Positions 8,784 to 17,706 of a stretch of DNA of 64,000 nt are shown here, piece by piece. The stretch spans positions 310 to 64,309 of the forward strand of contig PLCO01000056.1 of NCBI GenBank assembly GCA_003134815.1. The letters run 5' to 3'. Numbering within the stretch: the first letter of the stretch is position 1; every line of letters starts with the position of its first letter. A program made the translations under genes and the position numbers. Origin of the DNA: Acidobacteriaceae bacterium (lineage in GTDB: Bacteria; Acidobacteriota; Terriglobia; Terriglobales; Acidobacteriaceae). The notes beneath the pieces are model-generated. The model did no database searches, was not told the DNA's origin, and was given only the letters and a program-made list of their open reading frames with translations.

Positions 8784-10250
8784 GTGTCGTTGTTTGAGAG
8801 ATTCCGCGATAGCTGGCTTCGTCCGGCGCTGTTTTTCGGCAACAACCCCATATCGCTCGCAGGCGGCGCCATCACCACCGCCGCCGGCGTCACCATGATC
8901 AGCTACTGGCTGGCCGAGCTCTCTGGCCATCTCAGTGACAACCCTTATCTGGGCATCATCTTCTTTCTCTTCCTGCCTCTCATATTCCTGCTGGGCCTTG
9001 CGCTCATCCCTGTCGGCGTATTCTTGCGGCGCAATAAGCTGCTGAAAGCCGGCCAGATTCCCTCCGTGTTTCCCAAAATCGATCTCAACGACCGCAAGTT
9101 CCGTCACGGGCTCGACATTGTTCTCGTTTTCACCATCGTCAACTTCCTCGTCGTGGCTACGGCCAGCTATCACGGCGCGGAGTACATGGATTCGCCGCAG
9201 TTCTGTGGCCGCTCCTGCCACGTGATGAAGCCGGAGTATACGGCTTACCTGATCTCCCCGCATTCTCATGTGGCCTGCGTCGAGTGCCACATCGGCTCCG
9301 GCGCTCAAGCCTACGTCAACGCCAAAGTGAACGGCACTAAGCAATTAATCGAAGTCAGCTTCCACCCTTTTGCGCCGCTCGCGCCCAAAATCATTCCCAA
9401 CTATCCCACGCCGATTCCCTCGCCGGTCACCAGCCTGCGCCCGGCGCGCTACACCTGCGAGGGCTGCCACACGCCCACGCGCTTTGACGGCGACAAGCTG
9501 CTGGTCAAGTCCAACTTCGCTGACGATGAGCCCAACACCGAGACGCAGACGGTACTCATTCTCCATCTCGGCGGCGTTGATTCGCTCTCTCGCTATACCG
9601 GCATTCACGGCGTCCACCTGGGCCACATCGAGTATGTCGCCACCGATCCCGCGCGCACCACGATTCCCTGGGTGGAGCGGCAGAACGCCGACGGATCGTT
9701 TACAGAGTTCAGTTCTCTCCCCGCCGGCAGCGGCATTCCCAAAGGCGACCGCAGGGTCATGGATTGTATCGATTGCCACAACCGCGCTGCGCACACATTT
9801 GTTACTGCCGAGCAGGCCGTTGACCAGGCCATGGCGGGCGGCACAATCAGCTCCGATCTGCCCTGGATCCACAAGGAGGGACTTGGGCTGCTGAACGGCA
9901 CATACTCCACCCAGGAGGAAGCCGACGTCCAGATTCCGCAGCAGCTTCAAGCCTTCTATCGCTCGCAGAATCCTGCCGTTCTCTCCCAGAAGGCCGCGTT
10001 AGTCGACAAGGCCGGCAAGGAACTGGTCACGCTCTACGACCAGAATGTTTTTCCGTTCATGAATGTCACCTGGGGCACCCATCCTAACAACATCGGCCAC
10101 ATGGATTATCCCGGATGCTTCCGCTGTCACGATGGCAGCCACACCGCCAAAAGCGGCGACACGATTCCTCAGGACTGCTCCGTCTGCCACAACCTGCTTG
10201 CCGTCCAGGAATCCAAGCCAAAAGTTCTCGCCGATCTCGGTATTCAATAA
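8784..10250 (+). CDS. NapC/NirT-like multiheme quinol dehydrogenase, six heme sites
   Basis: This 488-aa protein has three hydrophobic segments (about residues 24-46, 53-80 and 113-130). The third runs into a NapC/NirT-like domain, CGRSCHVMKPEYTAY then CVECHIGSGA. Further sites are CEGCH, CIDCH, CFRCH and CSVCH, giving six CxxCH in all. NapC/NirT/CymA proteins oxidise quinol at the inner membrane and pass electrons to periplasmic cytochromes. This one is longer than the usual tetraheme (about 200 aa) and carries extra C-terminal hemes. The start is GTG with GAGG close upstream. It lies last in the cytochrome cluster and would be its quinone entry or exit point. Confidence 0.85.
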   Translation: MSLFERFRDSWLRPALFFGNNPISLAGGAITTAAGVTMISYWLAELSGHLSDNPYLGIIFFLFLPLIFLLGLALIPVGVFLRRNKLLKAGQIPSVFPKIDLNDRKFRHGLDIVLVFTIVNFLVVATASYHGAEYMDSPQFCGRSCHVMKPEYTAYLISPHSHVACVECHIGSGAQAYVNAKVNGTKQLIEVSFHPFAPLAPKIIPNYPTPIPSPVTSLRPARYTCEGCHTPTRFDGDKLLVKSNFADDEPNTETQTVLILHLGGVDSLSRYTGIHGVHLGHIEYVATDPARTTIPWVERQNADGSFTEFSSLPAGSGIPKGDRRVMDCIDCHNRAAHTFVTAEQAVDQAMAGGTISSDLPWIHKEGLGLLNGTYSTQEEADVQIPQQLQAFYRSQNPAVLSQKAALVDKAGKELVTLYDQNVFPFMNVTWGTHPNNIGHMDYPGCFRCHDGSHTAKSGDTIPQDCSVCHNLLAVQESKPKVLADLGIQ

Positions 10251-10333
10251 CCCTCGGCCCACCGCTCCGGCGCAAACCGCCCTGGGCAAGGTGCGCATTC
10301 CTTACCTTGATTTGTCCGTCCTTCCGATCGCTC

Positions 10334-10378
10334 CGCTCCGTAGGAGCGCTCGAGAATAGCCCAGGGTGAAACCCTGGG
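10334..10378 (+). repeat. Paired stem-loops downstream of the cytochrome cluster
   Basis: Two perfect hairpins lie close together: CGCTCC-GTA-GGAGCG (10334-10348) and CCCAGGGT-GAA-ACCCTGGG (10360-10378). No U-run follows. The form is that of a dispersed repeat more than a simple terminator, but it could still protect the 3' end of the transcript. Confidence 0.6.
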
Positions 10379-10546
10379 TCAGCATCACCCACGACTGCGC
10401 CGCCCCGTAGGGCCGGCCGAACTCCGCACCGAACAATCGGCGCGCACACCATTACCGCACAGCCGCAGTAGGCAAGTCAGCCGACGCTCAAGCGTGTTAG
10501 GCTGGCGTTTCGCGTTCCACATCCGGCTTCCAGGAGCAAAACCTTC

Positions 10547-12010
10547 ATGCATTCCACGCAGCCTTCCCACTTCAATCTTGTCGCCGCAGCCCACGCCTCC
10601 ATGATCGAGCACGGTTTTCAGCCCGATTTCCCTGCCGGAACCGACACTGAGCTCGCCGCCATCAAGGCGCAACCCGCTCCCGCCGCCGACGGCTTCACAG
10701 ATCTCCGCAGCCTCCTCTGGTCCTCCATCGACAACGACACCTCCAAAGATCTCGATCAGATTGAGTGGGCCGAACAGTTGCCGGACGGCCGTATCCGGGT
10801 ACTCGTCGGAGTCGCCGACGTAGACTCGCGAGTCACAAAGGGCACGGTCATCGACAAGCACGCCGCATTCGAAACCACCTCCGTCTACACCGGCGTCAGC
10901 ATCTTTCCCATGCTGCCTACGGAACTCTCTGAGGGCATCACTTCCCTGAATGAGAATCAGGATCGCGCGGCCATTGTGGTCGAATATTCCATCGACGCCA
11001 ATGGCGCTGCTTCCGATGGAAAAGCCTACCGCGCGCTGGTGCGCAATCGCGCGCAACTCGCGTATCCGAGCATCGGCGCGTGGCTCGAGGGCAAAGCCGC
11101 GCCGCCGCTCAAAGTCGCAGCCAACTCCGATCTGGCCGCTCAACTCAAGTTGCAAGACACTGCCGCGCAGCGTATGGAGGGCAGCCGCTTCCAGCACGGC
11201 GCGCTCGATATCGAGACCATAGAAGTCCGTCCCATCCTGCACACCGATCAAATCGTCGGCATTGCGCCCATCGAGAAAAACCGCGCCACCTCACTCATTG
11301 AGGAGTTTATGGTCGCCGCCAACGGCGTTGTCGCGCGCACCTTTGAAAGTGCAGGCGTGGCCTCCATTCGCCGCATCGTGCGCGTCCCCAAGCGCTGGGA
11401 CCGCATCGTGGAGCTGGCTGCGCAAAAGGGCACCACGCTGCCCGCCGATCCCGACTCCAAGGCCCTTAACGACTTTCTACTCGCGCAAAAGCAGAAGGAT
11501 CCCGACCACTTTCCCGATCTCTCGCTCGCCGTCGTCAAGCTCATGGGTCCCGGCGAATACGTGCTCGTCAAGCCCAACGCTCCGTCGCCCGGCCACTTCG
11601 GTCTCGCCGTCCAGGACTACACCCACTCCACGGCGCCCAATCGCCGTTTCCCAGATGTTGTCACGCAGCGCCTGCTCAAGGCGCAACTCACGCACACCGC
11701 GGCCCCTTACTCTGAGAACGACCTCGACGCCATCGCCCAGCGATGCACCCAGATGGAAGACGCCGCGCGCAAAGTCGAGCGCGAAATGCAAAAGCGCATC
11801 GCGGCCGTGGTCCTTCATCCGCGCATCGGGCAAACCTTTCAGGCCATCGTCACCGGCGCCACCGACCACGGAACCTTCGTGCGCACCCTCGATCCCCACG
11901 TTGATGGAATGGTGGTGCGTGGCGGCAAAGGCCTCGACGTGGGCGATAGAGTCACCGTCAAGCTGGTCTCGACCGATCCTCAACGCGGATACATCGATTT
12001 CGAAGCGTAA
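10547..12010 (+). CDS. RNB-domain exoribonuclease (RNase II/R family)
   Basis: This 487-aa protein has a central RNB domain beginning at SIDNDTSKDLDQIEW (about residues 60-74). Those aspartates coordinate the catalytic metals in RNase II/R. The position of the last Asp of the usual DLDD motif is Gln here, as in the DLDQ subgroup. A block resembling the RNB C-terminal motif follows (DYTHSTAPNRRFPDVVTQRLL, about residues 361-381), and the C-terminus has an S1-like beta-barrel segment (GQTFQAIVTGATDHGTFVR). The protein is shorter than full RNase R because the N-terminal cold-shock domains are missing. It would degrade RNA 3' to 5' in the cytoplasm. Confidence 0.85.
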   Translation: MHSTQPSHFNLVAAAHASMIEHGFQPDFPAGTDTELAAIKAQPAPAADGFTDLRSLLWSSIDNDTSKDLDQIEWAEQLPDGRIRVLVGVADVDSRVTKGTVIDKHAAFETTSVYTGVSIFPMLPTELSEGITSLNENQDRAAIVVEYSIDANGAASDGKAYRALVRNRAQLAYPSIGAWLEGKAAPPLKVAANSDLAAQLKLQDTAAQRMEGSRFQHGALDIETIEVRPILHTDQIVGIAPIEKNRATSLIEEFMVAANGVVARTFESAGVASIRRIVRVPKRWDRIVELAAQKGTTLPADPDSKALNDFLLAQKQKDPDHFPDLSLAVVKLMGPGEYVLVKPNAPSPGHFGLAVQDYTHSTAPNRRFPDVVTQRLLKAQLTHTAAPYSENDLDAIAQRCTQMEDAARKVEREMQKRIAAVVLHPRIGQTFQAIVTGATDHGTFVRTLDPHVDGMVVRGGKGLDVGDRVTVKLVSTDPQRGYIDFEA

Positions 12011-12290
12011 GCCGCCGCAATCCTTAAAGCGAATTAAAAAACCGGCAAATCGCCATTCATCCTTGCGTTTCCTGCCACTTCCGGGGTGCCGGGAATGGGA
12101 CATTTTTGTGTCCGGCTGGCGCACCAATGCGTCTAATTAAAAGAAACTGTCGATAATTAAACAGGCGGCTTACTGCCTTTGAATCGGCGCTTCGACAGAC
12201 AAGAACGATCCGAGCGGTCTCCCCCGAGTCATCTTGCCTCCAAGGCATGTTGCGCCGGCTAACGCCGATTTCCTCCTACCAGGTGAATGA
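12011..12290. other. Intergenic region, 280 bp
   Basis: No gene or clear repeat was seen. The reading frames here are extensions or shadows of neighbouring frames. The segment is somewhat more AT-rich around 12030-12170 and may contain the promoter for the next gene. Confidence 0.4.
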
Positions 12291-13124
12291 ATGCGATTCA
12301 GTTCCAGGCTTACCTCCGCAGCCTTCATATCCTTAATTCTCTCCCTGCGTCTGCCCGCATCTCTTCGCTCGCAGGAGCCGAATTCGAGTACCGCACTAGC
12401 CTCAACCGCGCAGCCCGAAGCTCCCGCCCCGCAGAACCCTTCAGCCCCGCCCCAATCGTCGAGCCAGGCGCAGCCAAACCCGAACGCAGCAAGCCAAACG
12501 CCTGACACGAACAACCCGCCAAAGCATCAGCCGCCTCCGCAACCCAAGCGCATCCTCGGCATCATGCCCAACTACCGCGCAGTCAGCGCCGGCCAGATTC
12601 CTCCGCCGCCTACGCCGCGTGAGGCATTCGTCATCGCCACCAAAAACAGCTTCGACTACTCCGCCTTCGTCTTCGTCGGTGTCACCTCGCTGCTCGCCGA
12701 AGGCACCGACGCGCACACCCAATTAGGCAAAGGAGTCGGCGGCTACTGGGCCTATTACTGGCGCGGCTGTCTCGACAAAACCGACGGCAACTACTGGGTC
12801 GACTGGGCCATGCCCACCGTCTTCCATCAGGATGAGCGCTACTACGCCATGGGCGAGGGCGGAATCTTCAAGCGCGGAATCTACGCGGCCTCCCGCGAGC
12901 TCATCACGCCCGACTATCACGGCAAGAACGGCTTCAACGCCTCTGAAGTTCTTGGCCGCGGTATCTCACAGGCCATTTCGCTCGCCTACTATCCCAGCAA
13001 GACGCAGACCCCTTCGGCCTTCGGTGAGAAATACGCGTACGCCGTCGGCCGTGACGCGATCACCAATGTATTTCGCGAATTCTGGCCCGACATCAACCAG
13101 CATCTGTTCCATCGTCATCATTGA
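12291..13124 (+). CDS. Secreted protein of unknown function, paralogue of the gene at 26451-27554
   Basis: This 277-aa protein has a signal peptide and then a long Pro/Ala/Gln-rich linker to about residue 80. The conserved part starts near GIMPNYRAV and includes FHQDERYYAMGEGG, YAASRELITPDYHGKNGFN and ISLAYYPSK, ending in an REFWPDINQHLFH block. The same order of blocks occurs in the C-terminal half of the protein at 26451-27554, so the two share a domain of about 180 residues. I cannot name the function. It is probably periplasmic or outer-membrane associated. Confidence 0.65.
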   Translation: MRFSSRLTSAAFISLILSLRLPASLRSQEPNSSTALASTAQPEAPAPQNPSAPPQSSSQAQPNPNAASQTPDTNNPPKHQPPPQPKRILGIMPNYRAVSAGQIPPPPTPREAFVIATKNSFDYSAFVFVGVTSLLAEGTDAHTQLGKGVGGYWAYYWRGCLDKTDGNYWVDWAMPTVFHQDERYYAMGEGGIFKRGIYAASRELITPDYHGKNGFNASEVLGRGISQAISLAYYPSKTQTPSAFGEKYAYAVGRDAITNVFREFWPDINQHLFHRHH

Positions 13125-13272
13125 TTCACAGCGTCGGTTTCCAGGGCGCAAAATTATCCCGATCCGTTGGGACACCCACCTCTGACCTGGCCACAGAGTC
13201 GGGCGTCCGCAGGGTTAGCCAGGGAGAAAATGTAAATGTCCCAAGGATGGCGCACAGCCGAAATGGAATGAA

Positions 13273-13575
13273 TTGCGGGGTGTTGGCGTGGAAAAGCGGG
13301 GACTACCCTATCCGGAAGTCCGGTCGAAGCTAGTGCCCAAAGGAATGTCTTTGGAGGAGATCAAAGCGTGGCGAACGGCAGAAGCCGAAGCGGCGAGGCC
13401 ATCGAGTTATGAAGCCTTCTGCCGTGCCCACGGTTTTTGCGTGGCTTGCAAGAGCGAAGGGGTAACACATAACGACAACGGCGTGGGCTATAAGGTTGTC
13501 GGCTTGGATGGCGATACTCAGTTGTTCGAGCAATGCCCGGTTTGCGGTGGCACCGGCAAGTTCCCAATGTCTTAG
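13273..13575 (+). CDS. Small protein with CxxC pairs, unknown function
   Basis: A frame of up to 100 aa. The C-terminal half has CVACKSEG and CPVCGGTGKFP, two CxxC pairs about 37 residues apart that suggest a zinc ribbon like the DnaJ Cys-rich region. The start is uncertain: TTG at 13273 has a weak ribosome site, while ATG at 13345 (MSLEEIKAW) starts the more conserved-looking part but has AAAGGA directly against it. I do not recognise a family. Confidence 0.5.
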   Translation: MRGVGVEKRGLPYPEVRSKLVPKGMSLEEIKAWRTAEAEAARPSSYEAFCRAHGFCVACKSEGVTHNDNGVGYKVVGLDGDTQLFEQCPVCGGTGKFPMS

Positions 13576-13578
13576 CCG

Positions 13579-13617
13579 GGTGCCCCAGATCCCTCGCATT
13601 TGGGGACCTGGGATAGC
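13579..13617 (+). repeat. GGTGCCCCA-type stem-loop between convergent genes
   Basis: The sequence reads GGTGCCCCAGATCCC, a short loop, then GGGGACCTGGGA, so the arms pair with one mismatch. A close relative lies at about 23670-23711. Here it sits between convergent genes and may act as a bidirectional terminator. Confidence 0.6.
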
Positions 13618-13629
13618 ACGACCGCCAAC

Positions 13630-14001
13630 TCACTCGCGCTTCGCGGTCTTGCCGGCTCGCCGCCCCGCCGGCTTGCCGCCTTTCTTGTTTTTCTCCACGC
13701 GCAGTCTCCACGCTGCGTGCAGCGCTCCGCGCATCGAGTCCTCGTCCGCAACTGCAAGCCGAATGTGTGTAGCGCCGCTGCGGCCCCATCCGCCATGAAT
13801 CGGCAGAAACAAATCGGGCCGCTCGCTAAGAAACTCCGCCTGAATCTCCGGCGTCAGCATCAGATTTCCGTAGCCCTCTTTGACTGAAGCCAGCGTTGCA
13901 AAAATCCGCCCGCCAACGCGAAAGTCCACCGCGCCCATGTGCGAGCCTTCCTCTGCACCTTCCAGGCTCAACGCAATCCGCCGAAAATCCGCTGCCGTCA
14001 T
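13630..14001 (-). CDS. MmcQ/YjbR-family protein
   Basis: This 123-aa protein begins MTAADFRRIALSLEGAEEGSHMG and contains FRVGGRIFATL and LPIHGGWGRSGATHI, the usual blocks of the MmcQ/YjbR family (a CyaY-like fold). The Lys/Arg-rich tail (NKKGGKPAGRRAGKTAKRE) is more basic than in the family core and could bind nucleic acid. The biochemical role of the family is not settled. The gene lies 14 bp after the M3 peptidase gene on the same strand and is probably co-transcribed. Confidence 0.82.
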   Translation of the reverse strand: MTAADFRRIALSLEGAEEGSHMGAVDFRVGGRIFATLASVKEGYGNLMLTPEIQAEFLSERPDLFLPIHGGWGRSGATHIRLAVADEDSMRGALHAAWRLRVEKNKKGGKPAGRRAGKTAKRE

Positions 14002-14015
14002 CGGTCTTCCATTCC

Positions 14016-16034
14016 CTACCCTCTACCGACTACATCCTGCCCTTCAAACTCCTCATTCAGCCACTTCGCGAACGCAGCAAACTCTTCGTCGCGCCCCAGA
14101 AAATCCCGCACCATCTCTCTTCCCGGTTTTGACCCGCCCTGTTCCAGCACCGCCTTCCGATAGCGCGTCCCCGCCTCGCAGCCCAACAAGTCCTCGGGAT
14201 CGAACTGCCCAAAGAAATCCAGCGCAATCACCTTGTCGAACGCATACGTGTAGTAGTTCGACGAGTAGCCCGTCAAATGCCCGAAGCTCGCGTACATGCG
14301 ATTGCCTTCAAGCCACGTCCACGGCTGGAATTGCTTGTAAAGCTCGCGCGTCACCACGTCAGGATCAATCCCCGCCGGATCCTCGTCGTGCAAATTGAGC
14401 GAAAGCGTCGTGTAGTAGAGCTGCGTCCGTATCCAATCCGCGCGCCCAAACGCGCCCGCCAGTTTCATCGTCCGAATCAGCTCTGCCGGCAGCACCTCGC
14501 CTGTTTCGTAGTGCCGCGCGAACACCTGCAGCAGCTTCTCGTCGCGGAAGAACTCCTCCAGCATCTGCGACGGCACCTCGATGAAATCACCCTCCGTCGC
14601 AAATCCCGAAAGCCCCGCCCACTCCGTATGCCCGCCAAGAATCGCGTGCATCAGGTGGCCGAATTCATGAAAGAACGTTACCACATCCGAATACTGCAGC
14701 AGCCCCGGATCATCCCCATCGCCCGCCGGAAAATTACAAATCAGCGCCGCCTCAGGCAGCGTGCGCCCGCGAACGCCGGTCACTACCGGCGCGGCAGAAA
14801 ACCATTTGTCCTTGCCCTCGCGCGGATGCATGTCGAGATAGAATCGCCCCGCCATTCGCCCGCCATCAAAAACATCAAACACTGAAACCGCTGAATCCCA
14901 CGCAGGCGCATTCGATGGATGGAACTCGATTGTGAAAAGCTTCGCCGCCGTTTCCAGCACGCCTGCTTCAACCCGTGCGTAGGGAAAATACGGCCGCACC
15001 GACTGCGAGTCGAAATCAAATCGCGCGCGCCGGAACTGCTCGTACCAATACCCGCGACTCGTAATATCAATCTCACTCAGCCCCGGATTTGTACCCCGCG
15101 CAAAATCGAGCACCAGCGCATGCTCGTGCTTCGCGCCGTCGCGGCTCGCCTCGTCGAGCTTCGCCAAAAACGAGCGCACATTCGCCGCCGACTTCATCAT
15201 CTGGTCGGCAGTCGCGAGATCCGCCCAACTGCGAAACCCGAGAATCGACGCAATCTCCTGCCGCGTCGCCAACAAATCGAGAAGTATCCGCCGGTTCGCC
15301 GGATACGCGCGCGTGTTGTAGGCCAGAAACATCCGTTCCCGCAGCGCCGCGCTCATCGCAAACGTCATCACCGGCATCATGTCCGGCGGATCAGTTGTCA
15401 GCGTCACTCGCGCAACGCCATCCGCATCTTTTTGCGCCGGGTGCCGCGCGATATAGTCGGCGGGCAGTCCATCCAATTCCTCGAGCGTCGCCTCAATCGT
15501 TTTTCCACCCTCCTGAATGTTGCGGCCGAACTCGAGTGACAGGCCAGTGGCCTTGTCGTGCAGCGCGTGCAAACGGGCGCGCGTCGCCTGGTCCTTGTCC
15601 ACGCCAGATAGTCGATAGCCAAGCAGAGTCCGCTTCACATAATGTTTCGTCGCCGGGCTCGCGCCATCCAGCTTAATCGCCGTCAGCGCGTCATAAACTT
15701 CGCGGTTCAGGCTCAGAGCGCTTCCCGCCATCGCCACGCGCTGCGCCTCCATTTGCGCCTGGTCGCGCACACCCTTGTCGGCAGCCACGGAATTCAGAAT
15801 TCCCGCCTGTGCTCCCGCCAAACTCAAGTGCTCGATCGCCTTGTCGTAGAGCAGCAGCGAATTCTCAGGCGTGCGCTCGCCATCGATGGCCAGCAGCGCG
15901 GCCAATGCGCTTTCGTGAGCAGCCAGCCGCGCGCTCACCCATGTTGTCAGGGCATCGGCAGATGCGGCGCCCCCGGCTTCCCATACGTGCAGTGACTTGC
16001 TTTCGGTAGCGCCAGCAGTAGTTTCGGTTGCCAT
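14016..16034 (-). CDS. M3-family oligopeptidase (thimet-type zinc metalloprotease)
   Basis: This 672-aa protein carries the zinc motif HEFGH at about residue 454 (TFFHEFGHLMHAILGG), followed by the downstream Glu region (EGDFIEVPSQMLEEF), as in thimet oligopeptidase and Dcp/OpdA. The all-helical N-terminal half fits the M3 fold. There is no signal peptide, so it should act on short peptides in the cytoplasm. The ATG at 16034 has GGAGG about 10 bases upstream; the longer frame to 16052 would need a TTG start. Confidence 0.9.
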   Translation of the reverse strand: MATETTAGATESKSLHVWEAGGAASADALTTWVSARLAAHESALAALLAIDGERTPENSLLLYDKAIEHLSLAGAQAGILNSVAADKGVRDQAQMEAQRVAMAGSALSLNREVYDALTAIKLDGASPATKHYVKRTLLGYRLSGVDKDQATRARLHALHDKATGLSLEFGRNIQEGGKTIEATLEELDGLPADYIARHPAQKDADGVARVTLTTDPPDMMPVMTFAMSAALRERMFLAYNTRAYPANRRILLDLLATRQEIASILGFRSWADLATADQMMKSAANVRSFLAKLDEASRDGAKHEHALVLDFARGTNPGLSEIDITSRGYWYEQFRRARFDFDSQSVRPYFPYARVEAGVLETAAKLFTIEFHPSNAPAWDSAVSVFDVFDGGRMAGRFYLDMHPREGKDKWFSAAPVVTGVRGRTLPEAALICNFPAGDGDDPGLLQYSDVVTFFHEFGHLMHAILGGHTEWAGLSGFATEGDFIEVPSQMLEEFFRDEKLLQVFARHYETGEVLPAELIRTMKLAGAFGRADWIRTQLYYTTLSLNLHDEDPAGIDPDVVTRELYKQFQPWTWLEGNRMYASFGHLTGYSSNYYTYAFDKVIALDFFGQFDPEDLLGCEAGTRYRKAVLEQGGSKPGREMVRDFLGRDEEFAAFAKWLNEEFEGQDVVGRG

Positions 16035-16125
16035 CGTTCGGGAATCCTCCAAACCTTTAGACTATCAAGGCGAATTTGGACACACCTCTAGCTTTGCGCA
16101 CTGCGCACGTTTCCTGCCTCAATTT

Positions 16126-16800
16126 CTATTTCGCAGGCCGTGCCGCATAGCCGTCCAGCCGCTTTTTATATAGCAGCAAAACGCTCGGGCCAAACGACAA
16201 CAGCATCACCGCGATCCCGGTCACAATGCCGAAGCTCGTCGCAATGGGCGCGGAGCAATCGCCGCGCCGTCGTACCCACATGTGACAAGGAACCGCAATC
16301 AGGAGCTCCAGCACGCTTCCTTTGAGGAGCCACGAAGCGGCACGCGTAGTCACCTGCGCGAAATTCCGGAAATACAGATAAAAGGCAATCCCCCACAACA
16401 GCCAAATCGCAACCTAAACGCCGAACATTTGCGCCGCGCTCAGCCAATACCGATCAACGAATTTTTCTCCACTCGCCGCGGCTCCCACAGCAGACAGGCC
16501 CGCGAACGCAAGAAGAGCGAACAGCATCGATGTGACGATGACAGAGACTGCAACGTGCGCCCGGGGCTTGAGCTTCTTGAAGGAGGTGTCGACAGAGAGA
16601 AAAAGCAGAATCGCCTGCCCTGCAACGAGCGCGATAACCGGCACCCACACGAGCCACTCCCCAAATAGCTCAAACATGTCTCGTGAGAAGACGAGCCGGA
16701 GCGGACTGCCATCTCCGGCAAGGATCATTCCGCCCGGCACGAGCAGGCCGAAGACGATCACGGCATAAAACAAACTGATGACGATGCCCCACTTGCGCAT
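16126..16800 (-). pseudogene. Membrane protein gene interrupted by an in-frame TAG
   Basis: Two open segments, 16800-16414 (128 aa) and 16413-16126, are in the same frame and separated only by a TAG at 16414-16416. Reading through gives AAQMFGV-stop-VAIWLLWGIAFYLYFRNF, a continuous hydrophobic helix across the stop, and a product of about 224 residues with about five or six membrane segments. A single T-to-A change in a TTG Leu codon would explain it. So it is a recently broken gene, a sequencing error or, less likely, a read-through site. I do not recognise the family. Confidence 0.75.
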
Positions 16801-16924
16801 GGCACGTCCTTTCTTCGCTTCGCAACCAATTATCCGCCTGCAACCGGCTTGCCGCGCCGTTTTTCTCGCTAGGGTGGGATCGTCGGCTGACTTGCCAACT
16901 CGTCCGCCGAGGCGGACCGACTCG

Positions 16925-17650
16925 CTATTTCTCCGCGCTCGGACTCAATTCCGGCGGCATCTGCAAAAACTCCTCCGTCTTGAGCGCTCGCGACGTGAAT
17001 CGCGCTTCGAAAACCGCGCCTTTGAAGTAGTCGCGTTGGTTGATGCGAGTTCCAATCGACGAGTGCCCCGGTCCCCGCGGCGTCAGATGCAACTGGCCTT
17101 CGCCCTGCATCTCACCGCCTACGTAGTTGCGCAGCGTCTGGCCGTCGTACACCGCCGTCACGCGGTACCACTGGCCGAGCGGATGCAGATCGTTGCAGTT
17201 CAGAAGAGTTCGCCGCGACCCATTCGATTCCGCAAAGCTGTCGAGGCACCACTCGCCCTTCACAATGCGAATTTCGAAGAGCATGCGGTTGTCGGTATCC
17301 TTGCCGGTCGCCGGGTCAATTTCAGCAAGGTGAAAAAATCGCTGCGCCTCTGCGCCGTCTGCGTCCGGCCGGAAGATCACCTCCCATGTATATGCGCTCG
17401 CGCCAGCCAGCGGATGCGCATCGACAAAAAGCGCATCGTCCACGCCGTTGAATTCGACTGCCTTGCCATAAGGCGAATCGATCAGGTGCGGATGTCCCAA
17501 CACATGCGTCGGGTGGCCGCCAACGGAATCGACGTTGTCAAACCGCCACACGGTCGCCTGCGGTTCGGCCGATGTTTGCGCAAATGCGACCGACTGTAAC
17601 GTCAGCGCGCCCAAAGCAAGCACAACAAATCTGCTGCGCACTATCTTCAT
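16925..17650 (-). CDS. Secreted LamG / concanavalin-like domain protein
   Basis: This 241-aa protein uses ATG 17650, which gives a signal peptide (MKIVRSRFVVLALGALTLQSVAFAQ). The mature part is a single jelly-roll typical of LamG/Laminin_G_3 domains, with VEFNGVDDALFVDAHPLAG, YTWEVIFRPD, YRVTAVYDGQTLRNYVGGE and SIGTRINQRDYFKGAVFEARFTSRAL. Such domains bind carbohydrate or act as lyases. It follows the GH28-like gene on the same strand by 56 bp, so the pair may act on the same plant or microbial polysaccharide (inference). Confidence 0.78.
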   Translation of the reverse strand: MKIVRSRFVVLALGALTLQSVAFAQTSAEPQATVWRFDNVDSVGGHPTHVLGHPHLIDSPYGKAVEFNGVDDALFVDAHPLAGASAYTWEVIFRPDADGAEAQRFFHLAEIDPATGKDTDNRMLFEIRIVKGEWCLDSFAESNGSRRTLLNCNDLHPLGQWYRVTAVYDGQTLRNYVGGEMQGEGQLHLTPRGPGHSSIGTRINQRDYFKGAVFEARFTSRALKTEEFLQMPPELSPSAEK

Positions 17651-17664
17651 CTCGATTGGACCCC

Positions 17665-17700
17665 GCCAACTTGCTAACTCGCCAACTCGCCAACTTGCCG
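17665..17700. repeat. Short tandem repeat GCCAACTC/GCCAACTT
   Basis: Four consecutive 8-bp units (GCCAACTT, GCTAACTC, GCCAACTC, GCCAACTT) fill the gap between the GH28-like and LamG genes. A degenerate relative occurs near 16890-16905. The unit is a simple-sequence array with no evident coding role. Confidence 0.75.
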
Positions 17701-17706
17701 CGTTTC

